Translations under genes and position numbers: made by a program
From: an uncultured Hyphomicrobiales bacterium
GTDB taxonomy: Bacteria > Pseudomonadota > Alphaproteobacteria > Rhizobiales > Ancalomicrobiaceae
Direction: 5' to 3'
Assembly: GCA_903930435.1 (NCBI GenBank)
Contig: CAIYYN010000062.1
Span: 32,660-96,659 of the forward strand
DNA length: 64,000 nucleotides
Part shown: positions 63,601 through 64,000 of the stretch, piece after piece
Layout: the number at the start of each line of letters is the position of its first letter
How positions within the stretch are numbered: the first letter of the stretch is position 1
The notes under the pieces: model-generated
Databases searched by the model: none
Seen by the model: only the letters and a program-made list of their open reading frames with translations
What the model was told of the DNA's origin: nothing

Positions 63601-64000
63601 TTCATCCCTCCCCACCGGGGAGGGTCCGGCAGCGCTGGGGGTGAGGCAATAACAGGTTTCGTGCTGACGTGAAGGCAACCCCACCCGGACCGCAATGCGG
63701 CCCGACCTCCCCTTGAAGCGGAGGTATAGGCCTCGAAGCCTGTTGGTTCATCCCTCCCCGCGACGGGGAGGGTCCGGCAACGCCAGGGGTGGGGCAATAA
63801 CAGGTTTCGTGCTGAAGTGAAGGCAACCCCACCCGGACCGCAATGCGGCCCGACCTCCCCTTGAAGGGGAGGTATAGGCCTCGAAGCCCGTTCGTTCATC
63901 CCTCCCCATCGGGGAGGGTCCGGCAGCGCCGGGGGTGGGGCAATAACAGGTTTCGTGCTGAAGTGAAGGCAACCCCACCCGGACCGCAATGCGGCCCGAC
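63601..64000. repeat. Tandem intergenic repeat of ~147 bp, about 2.7 copies
   Basis: Units start at 63601, 63747 and 63895 with TTCATCCCTCCCC; each includes a CGGGGAGGGTCCGG hairpin part, GCAATAACAGGTTTCGTGCT, GTGAAGGCAACCCCACCCGG and CCTCCCCTTGAAG-GGGAGGTATAGG. Lengths are 146 and 148. Copies differ slightly (for example ACGTGA versus AAGTGA). Long frames on the minus strand arise only from repetition. The third copy is cut by the window edge. Confidence 0.9.

Noticed and set aside
63525..63989. Long minus-strand reading frames in the right-edge repeats
   Set aside because: They arise from repetition of the 147-bp unit, have no ribosome sites and repeat the same peptides.
63601..64000. Possible CRISPR array
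   Set aside because: Units are ~147 bases and contiguous without spacers; no cas genes are nearby.
1..64000. tRNA or rRNA genes
   Set aside because: No T-arm or ribosomal RNA-like segments were noticed on reading; a covariance-model search (tRNAscan-type) would be decisive.

Overview
The window is a GC-rich stretch of an alphaproteobacterial chromosome, most likely from the Hyphomicrobiales (Rhizobiales). The evidence is the rhizobial gene neighbourhood glnE / OmpR-type two-component pair / degP / ccmH-F-E-I (cycLKJH) followed by a FeuQ/FeuP-like pair, a Ros/MucR regulator, several small alphaproteobacterial DUF families (DUF1491, DUF2336, DUF5330, DUF6456) and rhizobial palindromic intergenic repeats. 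The species cannot be named from sequence reading alone. No tRNA, rRNA, CRISPR array, integrase or transposase was seen.

Layout. 1-15 kb (mostly minus strand): the start of glnE, a protealysin-like M4 protease on the opposite strand, a histidine kinase and its regulator, the periplasmic protease DegP, the cytochrome c maturation operon ccmIEFH, an unrecognised 468-residue protein, a surface-antigen lipoprotein, and a PepSY-FeuP-FeuQ-like set. 15-36 kb (minus strand throughout): a gene transfer agent (GTA) cluster of the Rhodobacter RcGTA type. It runs from small terminase (g1) through large terminase, portal, prohead protease, capsid, connectors, major tail protein, short tape measure and baseplate hub genes to the 1308-residue g15. 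It continues into tail-fibre or adhesin genes (DUF2793 with a glycine-rich domain, a 497-residue repetitive protein, a GDSL/SGNH hydrolase) and a lysis-like cassette (RlpA-like protein, holin-like protein, overlapping Rz/Rz1-like genes). 36-50 kb: YcgN, a class A penicillin-binding protein preceded by a perfect CtrA-type site, small membrane or envelope genes, a DivJ/PleC-like PAS histidine kinase, SufE and two linked DNA-binding-type proteins. 50-64 kb: MucR, MsrB, oligopeptidase B, a single-domain response regulator, iron superoxide dismutase, a degenerate SNase-like membrane protein, a haloacid dehalogenase, an M20 peptidase, both subunits of methylmalonyl-CoA mutase (mutA, mutB) and a tandem intergenic repeat at the right edge.

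How it fits together. The GTA cluster has the full virion gene order but no replication, integration or repressor genes, so I read it as a domesticated particle locus and not a recent prophage. It is preceded by a very AT-rich 300-bp region that contains a near-match to the CtrA site. Related sites lie upstream of the penicillin-binding protein, a DUF2336 gene and the PAS kinase, and the AT-silencing regulator MucR is encoded 14 kb away. This suggests, but does not prove, that the particle genes sit in the cell-cycle/CtrA-MucR network. Inside the cluster, a strong hairpin after the capsid gene, a palindromic repeat between terminase and portal, an acidic extension on the portal, and lysis genes without a classical endolysin are the most unusual points.
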